DNA of 64,000 nucleotides, taken from Mytilus californianus (Eukaryota > Mollusca > Bivalvia > Mytilida > Mytilidae). The stretch lies in the NCBI RefSeq assembly GCF_021869535.1, contig NW_026262593.1:67544322-67608321 (forward strand). Reading direction: 5' to 3'. The notes beneath the pieces are model-generated. The model saw only the letters and a program-made list of their open reading frames with translations. It made no database searches and had not been told where the DNA came from. Within the stretch, counting starts at the first letter, position 1, and each line of letters starts with the position of its first letter. A program made the position numbers and the translations under genes. Below, one piece after another: positions 1 to 9,960 of the stretch.

Positions 1-435
1 TTGCCCAGTCCATTTGCTTTCTTAGGATATATAGGATATACCTGTTATAAGGGGATTCAAGGGCAAAAAACTCAATCTTATCGTGCTTGGTCATGTATTT
101 TTTCTTTGGTAAGTTTGGTTGTTTTCGGTATGTTGGCGCTCAGTTATCCTTAACCCGGATCAGTGCACTCTGTTCAATAGTTAACTTTTGATGCCCAGTA
201 TATTAACTTTCTTGAGATATATAGGGTATACCTGTTTTTAGAGGATTCAAGGGTTCAAAACTCGATCATATCGTGCTTGGTCATGTATTTTTTCTTTCTT
301 AGGTTATGTTTTCGGCCGTTTTCGGTATGTTGTCAATCAATAATTCTTAACCAGGATCTGTGCACTTTAGTCACTACGTAACTTTCGTTGCCCATTCCGT
401 TTGCTTTCTTATTTTATTCAGGATGTACCTGTTAT
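1..435. repeat. Satellite array, left block (about 190-bp monomers)
   Basis: This is the left end of the satellite array, cut by the window edge, with about two and a half monomers. It starts inside a class B monomer (CCCAGTCCATTTGC), continues with a class A monomer (CAGTGCACTCTGTTCAAT near 161) and ends in a class B subtype marked by TTTAGTCACTACGTAAC, near 366-382. That last monomer is interrupted after CTGTTAT at 435 by the insertion that follows and resumes at 2251. A small TT insertion near 310 makes one monomer longer than usual. There is no gene here; an open frame starting at 401 simply runs from satellite into the insertion. Confidence 0.95.
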
Positions 436-906
436 AGGTATAGAACCACTAATTCAGGCCCGGTCGGAAAGAACATACAAGAAAGTAGTACATATTTTAA
501 ACAAAATAGTTCCTACGCATAGCTGTATCTTTGTCAATAGTGGGGATATTTGGGTAGTTTTAGTATCAAATAAAAGCTTGGGGACTTGGGATCACTGTAG
601 AACCCTTGTTGAAAGTTTTATTTGAATAATAAAGAAGTATATGAAATTTTAATAGGAGGGCTCATTTGGCCTGGTGTTCAGATCAGAAGTTCCTGTTTTT
701 GTACTATCAAACTTCCGGGAACCAGTACACTCTAATATGCAATTAAAGGTATGTTGATTTTTTCAGCACAAGTCAGCATAAGGTACAGTTTTGACATGAA
801 ATAACTGCCACTTTATTTGAACTTAAGACAAAGTAGCCATTTATGCTTGAAATTGCAGAATTTAACATAGAAAGCAATGGGGCTATGAATTAGTGGTTTT
901 ATACCT
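436..906 (+). mobile_element. Left 471-bp direct repeat (MITE-like copy 1)
   Basis: This copy is delimited by inverted repeats at 436-456 and 886-906 that match at 20 of 21 positions. It is AT-rich with a less AT-rich left third (CAGGCCCGGTCGG near 455) and has no coding potential. The sequence identical to copy 2 extends 7 bp further left, through CTGTTAT at 429-435. In this copy that stretch is also satellite sequence, so the true left boundary is ambiguous. Confidence 0.75.
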
Positions 907-1779
907 ATTACTGACAGGCATGTGAAATTCTATTTTTAGAAATCATACCCTTTACAGTGAAAATTGGTCACATTTGTTGTCAGAAATCATGTTACATTAT
1001 TTTTTTTTATTTAACAATTATGTTAGTGTCAAATTACAGCCCTCAAATTGCTACAATAAGGTAGTTTAGCCTTTTTTGGTCATTTAGCATGCACACAGTT
1101 AAGATTTTACCTGAAATTTAAATTTTTGGATTATCTAACACTGAAACCAATGAAACTTGTATATTATGACTAGTTTATAGTATAAATATTGTTTTTGGTC
1201 AAATTATCTAGTGAGTGTTCAAGTTTTATTGTGTTTCTTGGTGAATTATTTATTTCAAGGAAAATTGGTGTATACTTATATAGGAATTCCAAAATCTCTC
1301 TTGAAATGCATTTTATAACCATTTTAGCAAGTTGTCTAGCTTAGAAATACATAAATTGCTCTTGTTGATCCATGTTTATACATAAAAGTATGTTTTTTTT
1401 ACCAAATCACTCTCTTTTTCCAACATGTAGAAAAAAGGGGGGACAAAATTATCAATTATATTTTATGTTTGGACCACTGTATTTATATTCAAGGAAGAAT
1501 CTCTGATAAAAATAAGACATATAGGTAAAAACACTGTTATTTGAGTAGATATTAACAAATCAGAACTGGTAAAAATTGAAAAAGTGTCATATCTGTCACT
1601 ATTGGTATCCATATGTAGTTTTCTTTGTTTAACGCATACGTTACTACCAGTCCAATTTGAGCTTGAATTCAGTGATATAGTGTTTTGACAAAGCTTTATG
1701 TGTTTTTCTATGCTAGAAATAGATCATAGAAGGAAATTAAGTCAAGCAGAAGTCAATATAACAAGTTTGGTGCTGTTAT
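907..1779. other. AT-rich spacer between the two direct repeats
   Basis: These 873 bp are unrelated to the satellite or to the flanking 471-bp repeats. The spacer is AT-rich with short homopolymer runs (T tract near 1002-1010, T8 near 1392, A then G run near 1432-1442). I see no ORF, tRNA, snRNA or 5S-like sequence. The bases following copy 1 (TATTACTGACAGG) are not a recognisable primer-binding site, and the bases before copy 2 (AACAAGTTTGGTG) are not a polypurine tract, which argues against an LTR retrotransposon. It could be host DNA carried between two MITEs, or the non-coding interior of a deleted element. Confidence 0.6.
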
Positions 1780-2250
1780 AGGTATAGAACCACTAATTCA
1801 GGCCCGGTCGGAAAGAACATACAAGAAAGTAGTACATATTTTAAACAAAATAGTTCCTACGCATAGCTGTATCTTTGTCAATAGTGGGGATATTTGGGTA
1901 GTTTTAGTATCAAATAAAAGCTTGGGGACTTGGGATCACTGTAGAACCCTTGTTGAAAGTTTTATTTGAATAATAAAGAAGTATATGAAATTTTAATAGG
2001 AGGGCTCATTTGGCCTGGTGTTCAGATCAGAAGTTCCTGTTTTTGTACTATCAAACTTCCGGGAACCAGTACACTCTAATATGCAATTAAAGGTATGTTG
2101 ATTTTTTCAGCACAAGTCAGCATAAGGTACAGTTTTGACATGAAATAACTGCCACTTTATTTGAACTTAAGACAAAGTAGCCATTTATGCTTGAAATTGC
2201 AGAATTTAACATAGAAAGCAATGGGGCTATGAATTAGTGGTTTTATACCT
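1780..2250 (+). mobile_element. Right 471-bp direct repeat (MITE-like copy 2)
   Basis: I find no difference from copy 1 at 436-906 on reading the two side by side. It has inverted ends at 1780-1800 and 2230-2250. Its left flank reads GCTGTTAT and that of copy 1 reads CCTGTTAT, so the two share seven flanking bases. That is explained either by a target preference or by CTGTTAT belonging to the element. The identity implies a recent insertion, recent duplication or gene conversion. Confidence 0.75.
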
Positions 2251-3840
2251 TATTAGGGGATTCTAGGGCTAAAAACTCGATCATATCGTGCTTGGTCATG
2301 TATTTTTTCTTTGGTAAGTTCGACCGTTTTTGGTATGTTGGCTCTCAGTAATCCTCATTCCGGATCAGTGCACTCTATTCAATACTAAAATTTTGTTGCT
2401 CAGTATATTAGATGTCTTGAGATATATAGGGTATACCTGTTTTTAGAGGATTCAAGAGAGCAAAACTCGATCATATCGTGCTTGGTCAGATATTGTTTTC
2501 GGTTAGGTTCGGCCGTTTTCGGTATGTTGTCAATCAATAATCCTTAACCTGGATCTGAGCACTTTATGCAGTGCTTAACGTTTGTTGCCCAGTCCATTTG
2601 CTTTCTTATGATATATAGGATATACCTGTTTTTAGGGGATTCAAGGGCTAAAAACTCGATCATATCGTGCATGGTCATGTATTTTTTCTTTGGTAAGTTT
2701 GTCTGTTTCCGGTATGTTGGCGCTCAGTTATCCTTAACCAGGAACTGTGCACTCTTTTCAATACTTAACTTTTGTTGCCCAGTATATCAGTTTTCTTGGG
2801 TTATAAAGAGTTTACCTGTTTTTAGAGGATTCAAGGGTTCAAAACTCGATCATGTCGTTCTTTGTCATGTATTTACTCTGATGTTAGGTTCGGCCGTTTT
2901 CGGTATGTTGTCAATCAAGTATTCTTAACCCTGATCTGTGCACTTTATTCAGTACTTAACGTTTGTTGCCCAGTCCATTTGCTTTCTTAGGATATATAGG
3001 ATATACCTGTTATAAGGGGATTCAAGGGCAAAAAACTCAATCTTATCGTGCTTGGTCATGTATTTTTTCTTTGGTAAGTTTGACCGTTTTCGGTATGTTT
3101 GCGCTCAGTTATCATTAACCCGGATCAGTGCACTCTGTTCAGTATTAAACGTTTGTTGCCTAGTATATAAGCTTTCTTGAGATATATAGGGTATACCTGT
3201 TTTAAGAGAATTCAAGGGTTCAAAACACGATCATATCGTGCTTGGTCATGTATTTTTTCTTATGTTAGGTTCGGCCGTTTTCGTTATGTTGTCAATCAAT
3301 AATCCTTAACCCGGATCTGTGCACTTTATTCCGTAATTAAATTCTGCTGCCCTGTCCATTTGCTTTCTTAGGATATTTATAGGATATACCTGTTATTAAA
3401 GGATTCAAGGGCTGAAAACTCGATCACATCGTGCTTGGACATGTATTATTTCTTTTGGAATTTTGGCCGTTTTCGATATGTTAGCGCTCAGTTCTCCTTA
3501 ACCCGGACCAGTGCACTCTGTTCAATACTTAACATTTATTGCCCAGTATATTATCTTTCTTGGGATATATAGGGTATATCCGTTTTTAGAGGATTCAAGG
3601 GTTCAAAACTCGATCATATTGTACTTGGTCATGTATTTTTCTTAGGTTAGGTTCGGCCCTTTTCGGTATACTAGTATTGTCAATCAATAATCCCTCAACC
3701 GGATCTGTGCCCTTTATTCAGCACTTACCTTTTGTTGCCTAGTTCATTTGCTTTCTTAAGATATGTAGGACATACCTGTTATTAGAGGGTTCAAGGGCTA
3801 AAAACTCGATCATATCGTGATTGGTCATGTAATTTTTCTT

Positions 3841-4220
3841 TGGTAAGTTTGGTTGTTTTTGGTATGTTGGCGCTCAGTTATCCTTAACCCGGATCAGTGC
3901 ACTCTGTTCAATAGTTAACTTTTGATGCCCAGTATATTAACTTTCTTGAGATATACAGGGTATACCTGTTTTTAGAGGATTCAAGGGTTCAAAACTCGAT
4001 CACATCGTGCTTGGTCATGTATTTTTTCTTTGGTAAGTTTGGTTGTTTTCGGTATGTTGGCGCTCAGTTATCCTTAACCCGGATCAGTGCACTCTGTTCA
4101 ATAGTTAACTTTTGATGCCCAGTATATTAACTTTCTTGAGATATACAGGGTATACCTGTTTTTAGAGGATTCAAGGGTTCAAAACTCGATCATATCGTGC
4201 TTGGTCATGTATTTTTTCTT
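3841..4220. repeat. Same-class monomer tandem (A-A), 190-bp period
   Basis: Two class A monomers of the GGTAAGTTTGGTTG / AATAGTTAACTTTTGATGCCC type stand next to each other, exactly 190 bp apart (3841 and 4031; the CCGGATCAGTGC words are at 3889 and 4079). Elsewhere this subtype is followed by a class B monomer. This is a single-monomer duplication that breaks the A-B alternation. The copies differ at a few positions, for example GATCACATCG in the first and GATCATATCG in the second. Confidence 0.8.
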
Positions 4221-4384
4221 AGGTTATGTTCGGCCGTTTTCGGTATGTTGTCAATCAATAATTCTTAACCCGGATCTGTGCACTTTAGTCACTACGTAAC
4301 TTTCGTTGCCCATTCCGTTTGCTTTCTTATTTTATTCAGGATGTACCTGTTATTAGGGGATTCTAGGGCTATAAACTCGATCAT

Positions 4385-5132
4385 ATCGTGCTTGGTCATG
4401 TATTTTTTATTTAGTAAGTTCGACCGTTTTCGGTATGTTGGTGCTCAGTAATCCTTAACCCGGATCAGTGCACTCTATTCAATATTTTACTTTTTTTGCC
4501 CAGTATATGAGCATTTAAGGGATATATACCTGTTTTAAGAGGATTCACGGGTGCAAAACTCGATCATATCGTGCTTAGTCATGTATTTTTTCTTAGGTTA
4601 GGTTCGGCCGTTTTCGGTATGTTGTCAATCAATATTCCTTAACCAGGATCTGTGCACTTAATTCAGTACTTAGCTGTTGTTTCTCAGTCCATTTGCTCTC
4701 TAAGGATATATAGGATATACCTGTTATTAGTGGATTCAAGGGCTAAAAACTCGATTATATCGTGCTTGGTCATGTATTTTTTATTTAGTAAGTTCGACCG
4801 TTTTCGGTATGTTGGTGCTCAGTAATCCTTAACCCGGATCAGTGCACTCTATTCAATATTTTACTTTTTTTGCCCAGTATATGAGTATTTAAGGGATATA
4901 TACCTGTTTTAAGAGGATTCACGGGTGCAAAACTCGATCATATCGTGCTTAGTCATGTATTTTTTCTTAGGTTAGGTTCGGCCGTTTTCGGTATGTTGTC
5001 AATCATTATTCCTTAACCAGGATCTGTGCACTTAATTCAGTACTTAGCTGTTGTTTCTCAGTCCATTTGCTCTCTAAGGATATATAGGATATACCTGTTA
5101 TTAGTGGATTCAAGGGCAAAAAACTCGATTAT
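4385..5132. repeat. 374-bp dimer duplicated in tandem
   Basis: Two successive dimers share private variants absent from most other monomers: TTATTTAGTAAG (4408 and 4782) and GAGCATTTAAGG versus GAGTATTTAAGG. The period is 374 bp, the sum of a 190-bp and a 184-bp monomer. The last monomer ends differently (GGGCAAAAAACTC near 5115), marking the right edge of the duplication. Confidence 0.75.
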
Positions 5133-7399
5133 ATCGTGCTTGGTCATGTATTTTTTCTTTGGTCAGTTTGACCGTTTTCGGTATGTTTGCGCACAGTTAT
5201 CATTAACCCGGATCAGTGCACTCTGTTCAATACTTAACTTTTGTTGCCTAGTATATTAGCTTTCTTGGTATATATAGGGTTTACCTGTTTTTAGAGAATT
5301 CAAGGGTTCAAAACACGATCATATCGTGCTTGGTCATGTATTTTTTCTTATGTTAGGTTCGGCCGTTTTCGTTATGTTGTCAATCAATAATCCTTAACCC
5401 GGATCTGTGCACTTTATTCCGTAATTAACTTCTGCTGCCCTGTCCATTTGCTTTCTTAGGATATTTATAGGATATACCTGTTATTAAAGGATTCAAGGGC
5501 TGAAAACTCGATCACATCGTGCTTGGACATGTATTATTTCTTTTGGAATTTTGGCCGTTTTCGATATGTTGGCGCTCAGTTCTCCTTAACCCGGACCAGT
5601 GCACTCTGTTCAATACTTAACATTTATTGCCCAGTATATTATCTTTCTTGGGATATATAGGGTATATCCGTTTTTAGAGGATTCAAGGGTTCAAAACTCG
5701 ATCATATTGTACTTGGTCATGTATTTTTCTTAGGTTAGGTTCGGCCCTTTTCGGTATACTAGTATTGTCAATCAATAATCCCTAAACCGGATCTGTGCCC
5801 TTTATTCAGCACTTACCTTTTGTTGCCTAGTTCATTTGATTTCTTAAGATATGTAGGACATACCTGTTATTAGAGGGTTCAAGGGCTAAAAACTCGATCA
5901 TATCGTGATTGGTCATGTAATTTTTCTTTGGTAAGTTTTGCCGTTTTCGGTATGTTGGCGCTCAGTTATCCTTAACCCGGATCATTGCACTCTGTTCAAT
6001 ACTTAACTTTTGTGGCCTAGTATATTAGATTTCTTGGAATATATAGGATATAACTGTTTTTAGATGATTCAAGGTTTCAAAACTCGATCACATCGTGCTT
6101 GGTCATGTATTTTTTCTTTGGTAAGTTGGCCGTTTTCGGTATGTTGGCGCTCAGTAATCCTTATTCAGGAACTGTGCACTTTATTCAGTACTTAACTTCT
6201 ATTGCCCAGTCGATTTGCCTTCTTAGGATATATAGGATATACCTGTCATTAGGGGATTCAAGAGCTGTAAACTCGATCATATCGTGCTTGGACATGTAAT
6301 TTTTCTTTTGGAATTTTGGCGGTTTTCGATATGTTGGCGCTCGGTTATCCTTAACCCAGATCAGTGCACTCTGTTAAATCCTTTACTTTTGTTGCCTTGT
6401 CCATTTGCTTTCTTCACGTATAGAGGTTATGCCTGTTATTAGGGTACTAAAGGTCTAAAAACTCGATCATATCGTGCTTGGTCGTGTATTTTTTCTTTGG
6501 TAAGTTTTGCCGTTTTCGGTATGTTGGTGCTCAGTAATCCTTAACCCGGATCAGTGCAGTCTGTTCAATACTAAACTTTTGTGGCCCAGTATATTAGATT
6601 TCTTGGGATATATAGGGTATACCTGTTTTTAGAGGATTCAAGGGTTGAGAATTCGATCATATCGTGCTTGCCCATGTATTTTTTCTTAGGTTAGGTTCGG
6701 CCGTTATCGATATGTTGTCAATCAATAATCCTTAATCGGGATCTGTACACTTTATTCAGTAGATAACTTCTACTGTCCATTCCATTTGCTTTCTTAGGAT
6801 ATATATAGAGATCATATACCTGTTATTAAGGGATTCAAGGGCTAAAAACTCGATCATATCGTGCTTGGTCATGTATTTTTTCTTTGGTGAGTTTGACCGT
6901 TTTCGGTATGTTGGCGCTCAGTAATCCTTAACCCGGACCAGTGCAGTCTGTTCAATACTTAACATTTATTGCCCAGTATATTAGCTTTCTTGGGATATAT
7001 AGGGTATATCCGTTTTTTGAGGATTCAAGGGTTCAAAACTCGATCATATTGTGCTTGGTCATGTATTTTTTCTTAGTTTAGGTTCAGCCGTTTTCGATAT
7101 GTTGTCAATCAATATTCCTTAACCCGGATCTGTACACTTTATTCAGTACTTAACTATTGTTGCCCATTTCATTTGCTTTATTAGGATATATAGGATATAC
7201 ATGTTATTAGGGGATTCAAGGTCTAAAAACTCAATCATATCGTGCTTGGTCAGGTATTTTTTCTTAGGTTATGTTCGGCCATTTTCGGTATGTTGTCAGT
7301 CAATTTTCCTTAACCCGGATCTGTGCAATTTATTCAGTGCTTAACTTTTGTTGCCGAATCCATTTGCTGTCTCAGGATATATAGGATATACCTGTTATT

Positions 7400-9960
7400 A
7401 GGGTATTCCAGGGCTAAAAACTAGATCATATCATGCTTGTTCATGTATTTTTTATTTGGTAAGTTCGACCGTTTTCGGTATGTTGGTGCTCAGTAATCCT
7501 TAACCCGGATCAGTGCACTCTATTCAATATTTTACTTTTTTTGCCCAGTATATTAGCTTTCAAGGGATATATACCTGTTTTAAGAGGATTCACAGGTGCA
7601 AAACTCGATCATATCGTGCTTAGTCATGTATTTTTTCTTAGGTTAGGTTCGGCCGTTTTCGGTATGTTGTCAATCAATATTCCTTAACCAGGATCTGTGC
7701 ACTTAATTCAGTACTTAGCTGTTGTTTCTCAGTCCATTTGCTCTCTAAGGATATATAGGATATACCTGTTATTAGTGGATTCAAGGGCTAAAAACTCGAT
7801 TATATCGTGCTTGGTCATGTATTTTCTCTTTGGTAAGTTCGACCGTTTTCGGTATGTTGGTGCTGAGTAATCCTTAACCCAAATCAGTGCACTCTGTTCA
7901 ATACTTAACTTTTGTTGCCTAGTATATTAGCTTTCTTTGTATATATAGGGTTAACCTGTTTTAGGGGATTCACGGGTGCAAAACTCGATCATGTCGTTCT
8001 TGGTCATATGTATTTTTTCTTAGGTTTGGTTTGGCCGTTTTCGGTATGTTGTCAATCAATAATCCTTAACCCGGATCTGTGCACTTTATTTACTACTTAA
8101 CTTTTGTTTATTAGTCCATTTGCTTTTTTAGGATATATAGGATATACCTGTTTTTAGTGGATTCAAGGGCTAAAAACTCGATTATATCGTGCTTGGTGAT
8201 GTATTTTTTCTTTGGTAAGTTCGACCGCTTTCGGTATGTTGGTGCTCAGTAATCCATAACCCAGATCAGTGCAATCTGTTCAATGCATAACTTTGGTTGC
8301 CCAGTATATTAGTTTTCTTGGGATATATAGGATATACTTGTTTTTAGAGGATTCATGGGGTTCAAAACTCTATCATATCGTGCTTGGTCATGTATTTTTT
8401 CTTAGGTTATGTTCGGCCGTTTTCGTTATGTTGTCAATCAATAATTCCTAACCCAGATCTGTGCACTTTATGCAGTACTTAATTTTTGTTGCCCATTCCA
8501 TTTGCTTTCTTATGTTATTCAGGATGTACCTGTTATTAGGGGATTCTAGGACTAAAAACTCGATCATATCGTGATTGGTCATGTATTTTTTCTTTGGTAA
8601 GTTTGGTTGTTTTCGGTATGTTGGCGCTCAGTTATCCTTAACCCGGATCAGTGCACTCTGTTCAATAGTTAACTTTTGATGCCTAGTATATTACCTTTCT
8701 TGAGATATACAGGGTATACCTGTTTTTAGAGGATTCAAGGGTTCAAAACTCGATCATATCGTGCTTGGTCATGTATTTTTTCTTAGGTTATGTTCGGCCG
8801 TTTTCGGTATGTTGTCAATCAATAATTCTTAACCCGGATCTGTGCACTTTAGTCACTACGTAACTTTCGTTGCCCATTCCGTTTGCTTTCTTATTTTATT
8901 CAGGATGTACCTGTTATTAGGGGATTCTAGGGCTAAAAACTCGATCATATCGTGCTTGGTCATATATTTTTTATTTGGTAAGTTCGACCGTTTTCGGTAT
9001 GTTGGTGCTCAGTAATCCTTAACCCGGATCAGTGCACTCTATTCAAAATTTTACTTTTTTTGCCCAGTATATTAGCTTTCAAGGGATATATACCTGTTTT
9101 AAGAGGATTCACGGGTGCAAAACTCGATCATATCGTGCTTAGTCATGTATTTTTTCTTAGGTTAGGTTCGGCCGTTTTCGGTATGTTGTCAATCAATATT
9201 CCTTAACCAGGATCTGTGCACTTAATTCAGTACTTAGCTGTTGTTTCTCAGTCCATTTGCTCTCTAAGGATATATAGGATATACCTGTTATTAGTGGATT
9301 CAAGGGCTAAAAACTCGATTATATCGTGCTTGGTCATGTATTTTCTCTTTGGTAAGTTCGACCGTTTTCGGTATGTTGGTGCTGAGTAATCCTTAACCCA
9401 GATCAGTGCACTCTGTTCAATACTTAACTTTTGTTGCCTAGTATATTAGCTTTCTTGGTATATATAGGGTTTGCCTGTTTTTAGGGGATTCACGGGTGCA
9501 AAACTCGATCATGTCGTGCTTGGTCATATGTATTTTTTCTTAGGTTTGGTTTGGCCGTTTTCGGTATGTTGTCAATCAATAATCCTTAACCCGGATCTGT
9601 GCACTTTATTTAGTACTTAACTTTTGTTTATTAGTCCATTTGCTTTTTTAGGATATATAGGATATACCTGTTTTTAGTGGATTCAAGGGCTAAAAACTCG
9701 ATTATATCGTGCTTGGTGATGTATTTTTTCTTTGGTAAGTTCGACCGCTTTCGGTATGTTGGTGCTCAGTAATCCATAACCCAGATCAGTGCAATCTGTT
9801 CAATACTTAACTTTGGTTGCCCAGTATATTAGTTTTCTTGGGATATATAGGATATACTTGTTTTTAGAGGATTCATGGGGTTCAAAACTCTATCATATCG
9901 TGCTTGGTCATGTATTTTTTCTTATGTTATGTTCGGCCGTTTTCCGTATGTTGACAATCA
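7400..9960. repeat. 1,520-bp eight-monomer block, about 1.7 copies
   Basis: Equivalent landmarks recur 1,520 bp apart: CTTAATTCAGTACTTAGC near 7702 and 9221, and GTGCAATCTGTTCAAT or its equivalent at 8269 and 9789. The block is four 380-bp dimers and is related to the one amplified again at 41818-46495. The copies here have diverged a little (for example TTCTTTGTATATA versus TTCTTGGTATATA), so this doublet looks older than the triplet downstream. Confidence 0.8.

Larger units (their letters stand above)
436..2250. mobile_element. 1.8-kb insertion with identical 471-bp terminal direct repeats (composite MITE-like element)
   Basis: This non-satellite block interrupts one class B monomer. Its two ends (436-906 and 1780-2250) are, by eye, identical 471-bp sequences in the same orientation, offset by 1,344 bp. 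Each is itself bounded by 21-bp inverted repeats (start AGGTATAGAACC, end TTTTATACCT, one mismatch). Joining the flanks restores an uninterrupted monomer if TTAT, TAT or TTA is taken as a target duplication at 432-435 and 2250-2253, so the whole block seems to have arrived as a unit. No ORF of useful length, reverse transcriptase, transposase, polypurine tract or clear tRNA primer site is visible. The best description is a non-autonomous TIR element pair around a spacer; a short LTR-type element is the alternative. A 3-bp TTA duplication would suit PIF/Harbinger-type MITEs, but this family call is weak. Confidence 0.75.

Noticed and set aside
151-160. Telomeric motif TAACCC in CCTTAACCCGG
   Set aside because: One hexamer per monomer, never in tandem; no link to telomeres is implied.
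366-420. CENP-B box in monomers with CTTTCGTTGCCCATTCCG
   Set aside because: Only the first part (TTTCGTTG) resembles the mammalian box; the essential A and CGGG positions do not match.
401-625. 74-codon open frame
   Set aside because: It starts in satellite and runs across the boundary into the inserted element; the identical element copy at 1780 lacks this start.
907-1779. RNA gene (tRNA, 5S, snRNA) in the spacer
   Set aside because: I looked for box A/B-like words and a foldable core and found none; the sequence is plain AT-rich.
436-2250. LTR retrotransposon
   Set aside because: Identical direct repeats fit, but there are no TG...CA ends, no clear primer-binding site, no polypurine tract and no gag or pol remnants, while each repeat has 21-bp inverted termini. 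Kept only as an alternative.
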